DNA of 64,000 nt from the NCBI GenBank assembly GCA_021202925.1, contig JAJQCD010000014.1, positions 62,001-126,000 on the forward strand, in the 5' to 3' direction. The notes under the pieces were generated by a model that was given only the letters and a program-made list of their open reading frames with translations, had not been told where the DNA came from and ran no database searches. Positions 28,409 through 36,985 of this stretch are shown here, in pieces. Source of the stretch: Clostridiales bacterium (GTDB lineage: Bacteria > Bacillota > Clostridia > Lachnospirales > Lachnospiraceae). The position numbers were made by a program, and so were the translations under genes. Within the stretch, counting starts at the first letter, position 1, and the number at the start of each line of letters is the position of its first letter.

Positions 28409-29158
28409 TCACGAATCCAGCCACACTGCCACAGCAGAAAAATTATCCATATTCCGGTTTCTGCCATTTTTGCGCACAATGGCGGCCATCTGTCTCACCC
28501 AGTCTTCCGGATCCTTCGCATGCTTCAGACAGTGCATCATCTTCTTCTCATCGATCAATTCCCAGAATCCGTCTGTACACAGCAGGAAAGCCTGTTTCCC
28601 GGTTCGTTCTTTCGGCGGCTCGATCTGATACCTCGGATCATCCCAGTCCGCCCCCAGTACCCGCAACAGCCGGTTGCGATCCGGATGATTGCGAATCTGC
28701 TTTTCCCGAATCTGTCCGGCGGCCACCAACATCTGGGGAACACTGTGATCTAGCGTGCGCCCCGCCAGCTTTCCATTCTCAAACCAGTACAGGCGGCTGT
28801 CTCCGATATGTCCCCAGCGAACCTGCCCTGCCTCCACATAGAGCACAACTAATGTTGTCTTCATGTCTCTGGCGGAAAGGTCTTCCCGCTGCTTCTTTAT
28901 GATTGCGTCCTGGGCACTCTGAAACGCCCTCCCCAGGCTCTCCTCGCCGCCTCCAAGTTCCGCAAAACACATAATGGCGGACTCGACCGCAAGCTGGGAC
29001 GCCAGCTCACCTTTTCCGTGTCCGCCAAGACCGTCGGCGAGAACAAAACAGTACTCCTGCTCATTCTGATACATACCGACATTATCCTCATTGTTTCCCC
29101 GATCTCCCGGATCACTGAACAAATAACAGGGAGGCATCTCTTCCACCCACCTTTCCAC
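28409..29158 (-). CDS. PP2C-family Ser/Thr protein phosphatase
   Basis: SDPGDRGNNEDNVGMY, VLADGLGGHGKGELAS, GHIGDSRLYWFENGK, LLCTDGFWELID, NMDNFSAVAVW. Confidence 0.9.
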   Translation of the reverse strand: MERWVEEMPPCYLFSDPGDRGNNEDNVGMYQNEQEYCFVLADGLGGHGKGELASQLAVESAIMCFAELGGGEESLGRAFQSAQDAIIKKQREDLSARDMKTTLVVLYVEAGQVRWGHIGDSRLYWFENGKLAGRTLDHSVPQMLVAAGQIREKQIRNHPDRNRLLRVLGADWDDPRYQIEPPKERTGKQAFLLCTDGFWELIDEKKMMHCLKHAKDPEDWVRQMAAIVRKNGRNRNMDNFSAVAVWLDS

Positions 29159-29264
29159 CTTCTTCGCCGACAGCCAGCCATCCGCCCGCGGAAGGGGAAA
29201 ACGCCCCTCCCGCGCACATGGTCAACCGCCTTCGGTCAGACCCCATTGCCTGACGCCATCCGCA

Positions 29265-30155
29265 TCAGTTCAGCCGGAATCCGTTTCGTCTACTGCTTCC
29301 CAGATAAATCACCGTACCTCTGGAAAGCTGCTTCGGCTGCCCGCTCTCCAGGCGGCTTCCGCTCTCCAGATAAGTACCGTTGCTCGAATAATCCGTCACA
29401 ACATACTGATTCGAACGACCATCAAAACGAACCACGCAATGCTTGCGGCTGACATCCGTCGCAGACTGGTCAAAGACAATATTCGCTTCCTGGGTAGAAC
29501 GGCCAAAGACCAGCTCCGAGCCGTCAGCCAGGTCAAACGTCGCATCCTTGTACATACCGACCGTACCCACGATTACGCCCCGGTTCTGCACTACATTGGT
29601 ATCGCCCGGCTTCTTCTCCTGCTCGACAAATTTTCCAAAACGAATGGAATTGGAAAACGCGATCAGCATACCAAACACCTTCGCCACCGGCCAGAATGCC
29701 GGTATAATATTCATCCACGCCGTATTCGGATTGAAACCAAACAATTCATAAAACTTCTGATAATACAGGAACGTGAATACCATGTTAGCAAGAACGTAGA
29801 CGATCAAAAGCACCGTGATAATCGCCATATTCCCTGTCAGCTTATACAGAAGCGTCAGAATCAGCCCCACCGACACCCATGTAACCAGAGAATTGCCAAA
29901 GAAAAAGATGTACCAGACCGGACAGCGTGCAATCTTCATCTGATAAATCTGACGGGCGACCGGCACAAACGGCATAAAGTCTCCCTCTACCTTCGCCTTC
30001 CGTCCCGTACACATCAAAGCATACCCATGGACAAAATAAGTAGCCAGCACAAATGCGATGCCCAGTACAGCAATCAGCATACTGATTCCCTGAATCATAC
30101 CTGCAATTCCGTCAATCAATTGTTCCAACTCATAAATATCACTCAAACCTGACAT
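29265..30155 (-). CDS. Multi-pass membrane protein with C-terminal FHA domain
   Basis: Start MSGLSDIYELEQLIDG; several TM segments; FHA ELVFGRSTQEANIVFDQSATDVSRKHCVVRF...YSSNGTYLESGSRL. Confidence 0.85.
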   Translation of the reverse strand: MSGLSDIYELEQLIDGIAGMIQGISMLIAVLGIAFVLATYFVHGYALMCTGRKAKVEGDFMPFVPVARQIYQMKIARCPVWYIFFFGNSLVTWVSVGLILTLLYKLTGNMAIITVLLIVYVLANMVFTFLYYQKFYELFGFNPNTAWMNIIPAFWPVAKVFGMLIAFSNSIRFGKFVEQEKKPGDTNVVQNRGVIVGTVGMYKDATFDLADGSELVFGRSTQEANIVFDQSATDVSRKHCVVRFDGRSNQYVVTDYSSNGTYLESGSRLESGQPKQLSRGTVIYLGSSRRNGFRLN

Positions 30156-30270
30156 ATTTCTGCCTCCCTCACCTGTTTGTATATAGATCCCCCTGAGCAT
30201 GGCCAAAAAACGGTCACATGCCCTGTCGCATCATCCTGAAACCGGATCCGATGCTGGTCTTTCTTCCGGA

Positions 30271-30882
30271 TCAGTCCAGTTCCCAGTTGAACGCCTCGTC
30301 ACAGCACGGGATCAGCATCAGCTGGACATCCCCAATCTGCATCACATCATTCTTCTTCATCTGAACCGGCGAAAGTACAACATTCCCATTGATATAGAAC
30401 AGTTCTCTCGACTCGCCCGGCTGCGCGATGAAAATATTCTTCCTCGGCTCATGAATAATGGTCGCGTGCCGCTCTCTGGATACACTGTTCTCTCCGGCCA
30501 GGCAGATATCCATCTGCGAGCCGCGGCCAATGAAGTTCCGTCCGCTCTTCAAACGGAAATCCTGCCCGTAAAATTTCCCTTTCGTGCAAACCAGCCAGCC
30601 GACTGTCGGAGCTGCCGACACCGCGCCGCTCTCTACCGCTTTCTTACTCTGGTAAATGCTGATCGTCTTATTGTCATCCTCATCGACCGGAGCAACGCCG
30701 CCCATGCCCGCACTGCTGTTGTACGAGTCCAGATCCAGCGTCTCCCTGTCCCCGCTTCCCGGGGCATCCTGAAACGGCACCGTTCTGCCTTCATCCGGAC
30801 TGACACCGCCTCCACAGTGCGGACAGGATGAATAAATATCACTGTCATAAAAATGTCCGTTGCTGCATTTCGTTAACTTCAT
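30271..30882 (-). CDS. Zinc-ribbon + FHA protein
   Basis: Start MKLTKCSNGHFYDSDIYSSCPHCGGG; FHA SGRNFIGRGSQMDICLAGENSVSRERHATII. Confidence 0.88.
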   Translation of the reverse strand: MKLTKCSNGHFYDSDIYSSCPHCGGGVSPDEGRTVPFQDAPGSGDRETLDLDSYNSSAGMGGVAPVDEDDNKTISIYQSKKAVESGAVSAAPTVGWLVCTKGKFYGQDFRLKSGRNFIGRGSQMDICLAGENSVSRERHATIIHEPRKNIFIAQPGESRELFYINGNVVLSPVQMKKNDVMQIGDVQLMLIPCCDEAFNWELD

Positions 30883-30964
30883 TTCTGATGTTCTCCTTTC
30901 CCCGTCATCCACTCCCGCCGGCCTTATCTTCCTCTGCCGTGTTTCCTGCATGACTGCTGCGGTC

Positions 30965-31040
30965 ATTATATCAAAAATTATCTGCCCATGCCCCCGTCAT
31001 ACAAAAACAGCCCTTTTTTATACAAAAACAGCCCTTTTCT
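30965..31040 (-). promoter_or_regulatory. Candidate activator-dependent promoter: perfect TATAAT with two 21-bp-phased direct repeats upstream
   Basis: Minus-strand TATAAT at 30965-30970; plus-strand ATACAAAAACAGCCCTTTT repeated starting at 30999 and 31020 (period 21 bp). Confidence 0.65.
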
Positions 31041-31776
31041 ATGTCTCTGATTCCTCGGAAGATTCTCTGGCCATAAAATCGGTATAGCACTTTCTCGTAA
31101 TCGGATACCGGGATTTGCTGATGGGAATCCTCTCCCCGCTCTCCACAACAATCCATCTTCCCTCAATCTGCCGGACCCGACGCATATTGACGACGTAACT
31201 CTTGTGGCATTGAATGAAATCCTCCGTCAGCTGTTCTTTCAGCTTCTGTAACCGCCCATAACAGTCATAGCGGCCGCTTCTCGTCCGGATCTCCACCAGA
31301 TGCCCCACACTCTCCAGATATACAACCTCACGGAAATCAATCGACTGAATCCTGCCCCTGCGCCGAATCAGCAACCCACACCCCGGCTCAGGCTCCATTT
31401 CTCTGAGCAGACGGGCAAAGCACTCCGTCACTGCTCTCTGCTCCAGTGGTTTGACCAGAAATCCGCCCGGCAAAATCTCCCGGATAAAAATCTGTTCCAC
31501 AAAACGCTGCGGACACTCCGCCATATAAACCATCTTTGCAAAAGGGCACTGATCCCGGATTTCCCGAACCATTTTCACCCAGTTTCTCCCGGGATCCCAC
31601 TCCAGGCTGATCAGAATCACCTGATAAGGCACATTTCCCAGTTCCAGAATTTTTATCAGCGACGACGGATCCGGATACCAGTCACATTGCCTGATTTCCT
31701 GGATCTGTCCGGCCACATGTTCAATCTGCCGCCGGACAGACACATCCGCGTCACATATTGCTACCTTTATCATCAC
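31039..31776 (-). CDS. LytTR-family DNA-binding regulator with degenerate receiver domain
   Basis: N-terminal receiver-like VAICDADVSVRRQIEHVA...YQVILISLEWDPGRN; C-terminal LytTR VVYLESVGHLVEIRTRSGRYDCYGRLQKLKEQLTEDFIQCHKSYVVNMRRV. Confidence 0.87.
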   Translation of the reverse strand: MMIKVAICDADVSVRRQIEHVAGQIQEIRQCDWYPDPSSLIKILELGNVPYQVILISLEWDPGRNWVKMVREIRDQCPFAKMVYMAECPQRFVEQIFIREILPGGFLVKPLEQRAVTECFARLLREMEPEPGCGLLIRRRGRIQSIDFREVVYLESVGHLVEIRTRSGRYDCYGRLQKLKEQLTEDFIQCHKSYVVNMRRVRQIEGRWIVVESGERIPISKSRYPITRKCYTDFMARESSEESET

Positions 31777-31809
31777 TCAAAGCTTTTCCTTCCTCATTAC
31801 CCCGTTTTG

Positions 31810-32454
31810 TCACTCCAGAATCCCTTCCAGGAACGCCTTTATCTTCTCCTTACTAAACAGATCCAGGACAGAAAATTCTATATACTCATCGTCTTCCTCT
31901 TCAGACGCTTCCTCTTCCCCCGGTACAATCACCCGATCGGCCTCATCCCGGTCAATCAATCTGGTGTCCAGTACCATATACCACGTTCCGTCATCCTTTT
32001 CCATATTGATCACATTACTCTCGCCGGAATTCGCTTCATCAAAGAACACAGTCGCCTTATCGCCCTTGATTCGTGTCTCCGTCACCTGAAAATCGACCTC
32101 GGGATATCCCATCTCATTCATCTGATCTCCCAGCATTCCCTGGAACAACGGCATGACATTAAGCAGATCCTCCGCGCTGATACCCAGGTCGACTCCCGAA
32201 ACCTTTCCGGCAATCTTCATCACGATGTCCATACCGGACGTCAGCGCGTCGACCGTATCCTCATCCATACAATCCATCATTCCCTGCACATCCATCGCGT
32301 TCACTGCATCCTCAAACGCTTCGATCGTATCCTCTGGCATGGCCTCCTTCGTCATAGAAACCGACAGACTACAGCCCGTTCCCAACAACAGGAACGACGA
32401 CGCCAGCCCCACCAGAAAAGGCCGACCAAACTTTGTCTTTTTCAATACCCGCAC
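31810..32454 (-). CDS. Lipoprotein of unknown function
   Basis: MRVLKKTKFGRPFLVGLASSFLLLGTGCSLSVS lipobox; body resembles DUF5105/DUF4878-like lipoproteins (family not certain). Confidence 0.7.
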   Translation of the reverse strand: MRVLKKTKFGRPFLVGLASSFLLLGTGCSLSVSMTKEAMPEDTIEAFEDAVNAMDVQGMMDCMDEDTVDALTSGMDIVMKIAGKVSGVDLGISAEDLLNVMPLFQGMLGDQMNEMGYPEVDFQVTETRIKGDKATVFFDEANSGESNVINMEKDDGTWYMVLDTRLIDRDEADRVIVPGEEEASEEEDDEYIEFSVLDLFSKEKIKAFLEGILE

Positions 32455-32483
32455 CCTCTTTCTGGCTAAAATAAGCCATTGTT

Positions 32484-32545
32484 ATCATACCATATCCAAA
32501 CTCGCAAAAACTGGCTATTTTTGTCGATAAATGGGCCATTTTTGT
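32484..32545 (-). promoter_or_regulatory. Candidate activator-dependent promoter with two 21-bp-phased direct repeats
   Basis: Minus-strand TATGAT at 32484-32489; plus-strand GGCTATTTTTGT (32513-32524) and GGCCATTTTTGT (32534-32545), period 21 bp; poor -35. Confidence 0.65.
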
Positions 32546-32585
32546 TCATTATGTATCCGATTATCATTTTCAGATCACATCCCAA

Positions 32586-32620
32586 CAAAAAAGCGGACCT
32601 CTCACGAATAAGAGATCCGC
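32586..32620 (-). terminator. Intrinsic terminator after the MATE gene
   Basis: Minus strand GCGGATCTCTtattcgtgAGAGGTCCGCTTTTTTG. Confidence 0.88.
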
Positions 32621-32643
32621 CCTTACAATGCCCGTCAGGGACT

Positions 32644-34017
32644 TTATTTTCCATCAGCCGGAAGCGTTTTAAAATAATGTATAATAAGAGGAACCGTCGT
32701 AATAAAAGTCAGTATATCGCTTATGGCCTGCGCCGACTGGATTCCCAGAATACCCAAAAAATGCGTTCCTATTATAATAGTGGGTATAAAGAAAAGGCCG
32801 TTTCGGAACAATGAGGAAACAAACGCCAAAAACGCCTTTCCCGTGCTCTGGAAGGTCATATTGGAAACCACGCCTAACGGCTGAAAAAGCATACTCACAC
32901 ACTGAAGTCTTAACGCCAGGATCCCGATATCCAGGACCTCAGGATCTTTTCGGAATATACCGACCGCATAAGGAGCGGCGAAAAAACAGGCAATTGCACA
33001 GGTGCCTAAAATTCCCTCGCTTAAAATCCATGTAAATCGGAAAGCTTTCCTCACCCTTGAATATTTCTTCGCCCCGTAATTGAATCCGCTTACAGGCTGA
33101 TACCCCTGGCCGACTCCAAGACCGACCGCAAACACAAGGAAAACAATCCGCGAAACGATACTCATGGCGGCAACGGCAGCGTCTCCATAAACAGCGGCAT
33201 AGTTATTTAACAGCATGGTTGAAATGCTTTGAAGTCCCTGCCTTGACATCGAAGGGAACCCAATCGTTACGATTTCCTTAAATTTATCCGGGTCAAACTT
33301 AATATGTGCAAGTTTCAGTTTGACTGACGTCTTCCCCCGAACAAAAAACGAAAGAAGGATAAAAAAGCTGACGATCTGCGAAAATGCCGTGGAAAGACCG
33401 GCTCCGTATATTCCCAGTCCGAAATAAAAGATAAGGATCGGATCGCCGATCATATTTAAAAGCGCGCCGGAGACAAGACCGATCATTGCAAAGTTTGCCT
33501 TCCCCTCAAATCTCAGAATGTTATTCATGACAAACCCACAGACGGTAAAAGGTGCTGCGGCAATGATAAATTTCACATAAGTGGCCGCATATGGCAGAAT
33601 CGTCTCCGTGCTGCCCAGAAGCCTTAAAAAAGGATTTAAAAAAGCCAGGCATATCCCGCCGATGACGATACTTAAAATAAATGCAATCGCAAAAGATATC
33701 GTAGCATATTCTCCGGCTGCTTCCTCATCCTTTTCTCCCAGACTTCTTGCGATATTGCTTCCGGCTCCCTGGCCGAACATAAACCCGATTGCCTGTAAAA
33801 CCGACATGAACCCGAACACAATGCCCACGGCTCCGCTGGCGCTTAAGCCGATCTGACTGACAAAATAGGTATCTGCAATATTATATAAATTTGTAACCAG
33901 CATACTGATGGTAGCCGGTATTCCCAGTGAAAGAATAATCCGGTTCACCGAGCCCTCAGTCATTATTTTAAACTGTGTATCGTTATTTTCTTTCTGCACA
34001 ACTCGTACCTCATTCAT
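32644..34017 (-). CDS. MATE-family efflux transporter
   Basis: Start MNEVRVVQKENND; TEGSVNRIILSLGIPATISMLVTNLYNIADTYFVSQIG, MATE hallmark. Confidence 0.93.
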   Translation of the reverse strand: MNEVRVVQKENNDTQFKIMTEGSVNRIILSLGIPATISMLVTNLYNIADTYFVSQIGLSASGAVGIVFGFMSVLQAIGFMFGQGAGSNIARSLGEKDEEAAGEYATISFAIAFILSIVIGGICLAFLNPFLRLLGSTETILPYAATYVKFIIAAAPFTVCGFVMNNILRFEGKANFAMIGLVSGALLNMIGDPILIFYFGLGIYGAGLSTAFSQIVSFFILLSFFVRGKTSVKLKLAHIKFDPDKFKEIVTIGFPSMSRQGLQSISTMLLNNYAAVYGDAAVAAMSIVSRIVFLVFAVGLGVGQGYQPVSGFNYGAKKYSRVRKAFRFTWILSEGILGTCAIACFFAAPYAVGIFRKDPEVLDIGILALRLQCVSMLFQPLGVVSNMTFQSTGKAFLAFVSSLFRNGLFFIPTIIIGTHFLGILGIQSAQAISDILTFITTVPLIIHYFKTLPADGK

Positions 34018-34075
34018 ACCATTACGACCTCCCGTGACCGAAGCCACAGGAGGTTCCCTGTGCCTGCAGGACAGA

Positions 34076-34837
34076 TCAGTTTACAAACGTCGTCATCTCA
34101 GAAAAATCATTTCTCTCAGTCGGGCCGGTAACCGCATCTGCATCAAGTGTACCTGTGTCCGTCGCCTCGCCGATCAGAATCGCTCCCACAAATGCCATCT
34201 CATCCGGGATACCAAGCTGCGCTTTATATTCTGCCTGTTTCTCGCCGTTCAGAGCAATGGATGGAGACGAAACAATTTTCGTTCCGTAACCGAGTGCCAG
34301 AGCCGCCGAATTCATCGCCTGAGTCGCAAGACCCGCATCATACTCCTTGCCATCGCCACAGGAAATCAAAATAGCCAGAGGCGCGTCGGCAATGCCTGCC
34401 TTTGCGATCCCGCCCATGGCTCCGGCCGGCAATCCCGCACTCATATCGTCGGCAATCTGCTGCAATACATCATGAGAAGTTACCGCAGTGAAATGCCAGT
34501 TTTGCATATTCATACCGCTTTGTGCATTGATTCCTGCTTCCAGAATCGTCCGCATATCTTCTTCCGATACCGGAGTGTCTTCAAAATATTGATTGGTCTT
34601 CACTTCGGTCAGATACTGCGCAAATGCTTCGTTACTTACTGTGTTTACCGATTCCTGGACAGTATCTGCGGCTTCCCTGGTATCTCCGGCCTGTTCTTCC
34701 GTCGCAGCCGTTTCCGCATCCGTCGATGTTTCTGACTCAAAGGCTTCCGTCGTTGCTGCTGTCGTTTCGGCAACGGCAGTGGAGCAGCCGGTCAAAGCAA
34801 CTGCAAGTAACAGTGAAATCATCCATCTTTTCTTCAT
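34076..34837 (-). CDS. Nitroreductase-family lipoprotein
   Basis: MKKRWMISLLLAVALTGCSTAVAET lipobox; nitroreductase body AGINAQSGMNMQNWHFTAVTS..., ATQAMNSAALALGYGTKIVSSP. Confidence 0.85.
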   Translation of the reverse strand: MKKRWMISLLLAVALTGCSTAVAETTAATTEAFESETSTDAETAATEEQAGDTREAADTVQESVNTVSNEAFAQYLTEVKTNQYFEDTPVSEEDMRTILEAGINAQSGMNMQNWHFTAVTSHDVLQQIADDMSAGLPAGAMGGIAKAGIADAPLAILISCGDGKEYDAGLATQAMNSAALALGYGTKIVSSPSIALNGEKQAEYKAQLGIPDEMAFVGAILIGEATDTGTLDADAVTGPTERNDFSEMTTFVN

Positions 34838-34872
34838 AAAACAGCTCCTCCTTGACATCAATAATTGTGTTC

Positions 34873-34920
34873 ATTATAATATAGTTAGAAAAAAGCATCA
34901 AGTGCGTAGAAAAAACTAAC
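34873..34920 (-). promoter_or_regulatory. Nitroreductase promoter TTGATG-N17-TATAAT with flanking GTTAG...CTAAC inverted repeat
   Basis: -10 34873-34878, -35 34896-34901; arms GTTAG 34884-34888 and CTAAC 34916-34920, between the divergent nitroreductase and HxlR genes. Confidence 0.5.
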
Positions 34921-34956
34921 CTGGTCATAGAAACCGAACCAGAGAAAGCAGAGGAA

Positions 34957-35331
34957 ATGACCTTCGAAGATTTCAAAGAGATGCTGAAAGGCATTGACAC
35001 CGATTGTGAAGCGTGCCCGGTAAAAAATGCAATCGCTTTATTTCAGGGGAAATGGACCGCCAGAGTTTTGCTGGAACTGATCCGCAACGAACCGTTACGT
35101 TTCAAGGAACTCCAGCGCAAAGTAACCGGCGTAACCAACAATATGCTTACCGTAACCTTAAAAGATTTAGAGGCGCGAGGCCTGATTATCCGGACTCAGT
35201 ATCAGGAAGTCCCATTAAGGGTCGAATATTCTCTGACGGAAGAAGGGCGCAGCCTTTATACGATCTTTGTCGCTATGGCGGCATGGGCAAATGAACACAA
35301 CGTTCCGGAAACGAAAAAGCTTTCTGTGTAA
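34957..35331 (+). CDS. HxlR-family winged-helix transcriptional regulator
   Basis: CEACPVKNAIALFQGKWTARVLLELIRNEPLRFKELQRKVTGVTNNMLTVTLKDLEARGLI. Confidence 0.92.
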   Translation: MTFEDFKEMLKGIDTDCEACPVKNAIALFQGKWTARVLLELIRNEPLRFKELQRKVTGVTNNMLTVTLKDLEARGLIIRTQYQEVPLRVEYSLTEEGRSLYTIFVAMAAWANEHNVPETKKLSV

Positions 35332-35363
35332 CAAAAAGCACTGGAAAGCTTTTTGATGTTTTT
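35314..35363 (+). terminator. Intrinsic terminator overlapping the HxlR stop codon
   Basis: AAAAAGCTTTC (35314-35324) / GAAAGCTTTTT (35344-35354) inverted repeat followed by T-rich sequence. Confidence 0.6.
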
Positions 35364-35383
35364 AAATGTCATATGGTACATAA

Positions 35384-36985
35384 ATGATGAGACAACTGAC
35401 TAAACTTTTTCAAAATGCATTTCATTCTTTCGAAGAAACCCTCGACTACACCAGCCCAGGGCGATCCTACGAAGATGAACCCATCCATCTTTCACCGGAG
35501 CATGAAAAAAAGCTGCCACCAAAGGAATACCGCCGCATGCGGGATCTTGCTTTGCAGTCACCCTTCAACCGCAACAACGACGCGAAAATCTTTTATCTGC
35601 AAGCCCGGTATATGGAGCAGTTTGAGGATGACTGCCCTTATGATAGCGAAGTGCTTCATTACTATCCCACCTATCAGAGTTTGTCCACGGCCGAGCTGCG
35701 GGGATATTTTACCTGGCGTACCCGGCTGCGTCATGGACAGCTTGAAAAGACTTCTCTGTCCTACGCCTACCTCTATATATACGAACTCCTGCATCGGATC
35801 GGTGCAACGGACAAAGAAAACGGGTTCGAAAAACTCACCTGGTTTTATGAACAATATGGTGCCCTGGATCCGCAGATCCAACGTTATGCAGGGCAATGGA
35901 TTATCGATTATGCCATTTATTATAATCTGCCGCCGGAACGCGTCCGGGCTTACACAAATGCAGACTTTGACGAGGCCATGGACGCCATGCGGCATTGCGA
36001 TACTGTCAGTGATGAGGTGCTGTTTCCGGCAATCATGCGGCTCTCTTCCTATCGTCTGGACAAGTCCCGCGCCTACAAGCTGCATCCGGCAGAACTGGCG
36101 CAGGTCATCTGTGAAGCCTACCGCAGACTCAATGCCCGCTACGCGAAACGCTATCAGTGCCCCTATACAGAAAAGCTTTATGGGCATAAGGTAAAAACCT
36201 GGTATCAGCCTTTCCGTGCGGCAGTATTTTTCAATCATGTCCGACGGGATCATTTTGAATATTGGCTCAGCCCTGTGCAGTGTTATCGTTGTGAGCAAAA
36301 TCAATGGAATGTGGAACGTGCTTATCTCCTGCCTCAGCGAAACCGGGATCTGGGTGTGTTTGTCCGCGCAGCTGACCGGCTAGTAAGAGAAGCTTATGAC
36401 ATACGCCCGGCTCTCAAAGCCGGCAATGAAACCAAAACCATGATACGCCTGATCGAGGATGCCATCGCAGAACAAAAAAAAGCAGCTACACCCATAATCG
36501 AATTCGATCTGCGCCAGCTGAACCGGATCCGCAAAAGCTCGGAAATAATCGGAAGAAAGCTGATGACGGAGGAAGAACGCGATACGGATGGAAGTCAGTC
36601 TCCGACAACGGCAGGTGAGGCACCATCTTCTGTCGATCAGAAGAAGATTCCGGTCACTGATTCCGCAATTCCGCTTTCCGCTTCGTCCGCCGGATTCACA
36701 GGATCAGCAGATTCTCCATACGCCTCCACGGTTTCGCCAGCCGAATCCACATCCGGCGGCTGCCCCCTCTCCGGCGATGAACTGCGTTTCTTACAGATCC
36801 TGCTATACGGCGGAGACTTGCAGAGTTTCCTGTCGGAAAAGCACCTCATGGCCTCCGTACTGGCCGAGGCTGTCAACGAGCAGCTCTATGACGAATTTGC
36901 CGATACGGTGATTACATTTAATGAAAATACGCCCGTAATCGTAGATGATTATCGGGATGACCTGAAAGGAATGATACCAAGTTGA
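35384..36985 (+). CDS. sngA: TerB_N/TerB_C-type protein, Shango SngA-like
   Basis: Start MMRQLTKLFQNAFHSFEETLDY; TerB_N-like SPFNRNNDAKIFYLQARYMEQFEDDCPYDSEVLHYYPTYQSLSTAELRGYFTWRTRLRHG; first gene of the TerB-ATPase-helicase operon. Confidence 0.78.
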   Translation: MMRQLTKLFQNAFHSFEETLDYTSPGRSYEDEPIHLSPEHEKKLPPKEYRRMRDLALQSPFNRNNDAKIFYLQARYMEQFEDDCPYDSEVLHYYPTYQSLSTAELRGYFTWRTRLRHGQLEKTSLSYAYLYIYELLHRIGATDKENGFEKLTWFYEQYGALDPQIQRYAGQWIIDYAIYYNLPPERVRAYTNADFDEAMDAMRHCDTVSDEVLFPAIMRLSSYRLDKSRAYKLHPAELAQVICEAYRRLNARYAKRYQCPYTEKLYGHKVKTWYQPFRAAVFFNHVRRDHFEYWLSPVQCYRCEQNQWNVERAYLLPQRNRDLGVFVRAADRLVREAYDIRPALKAGNETKTMIRLIEDAIAEQKKAATPIIEFDLRQLNRIRKSSEIIGRKLMTEEERDTDGSQSPTTAGEAPSSVDQKKIPVTDSAIPLSASSAGFTGSADSPYASTVSPAESTSGGCPLSGDELRFLQILLYGGDLQSFLSEKHLMASVLAEAVNEQLYDEFADTVITFNENTPVIVDDYRDDLKGMIPS

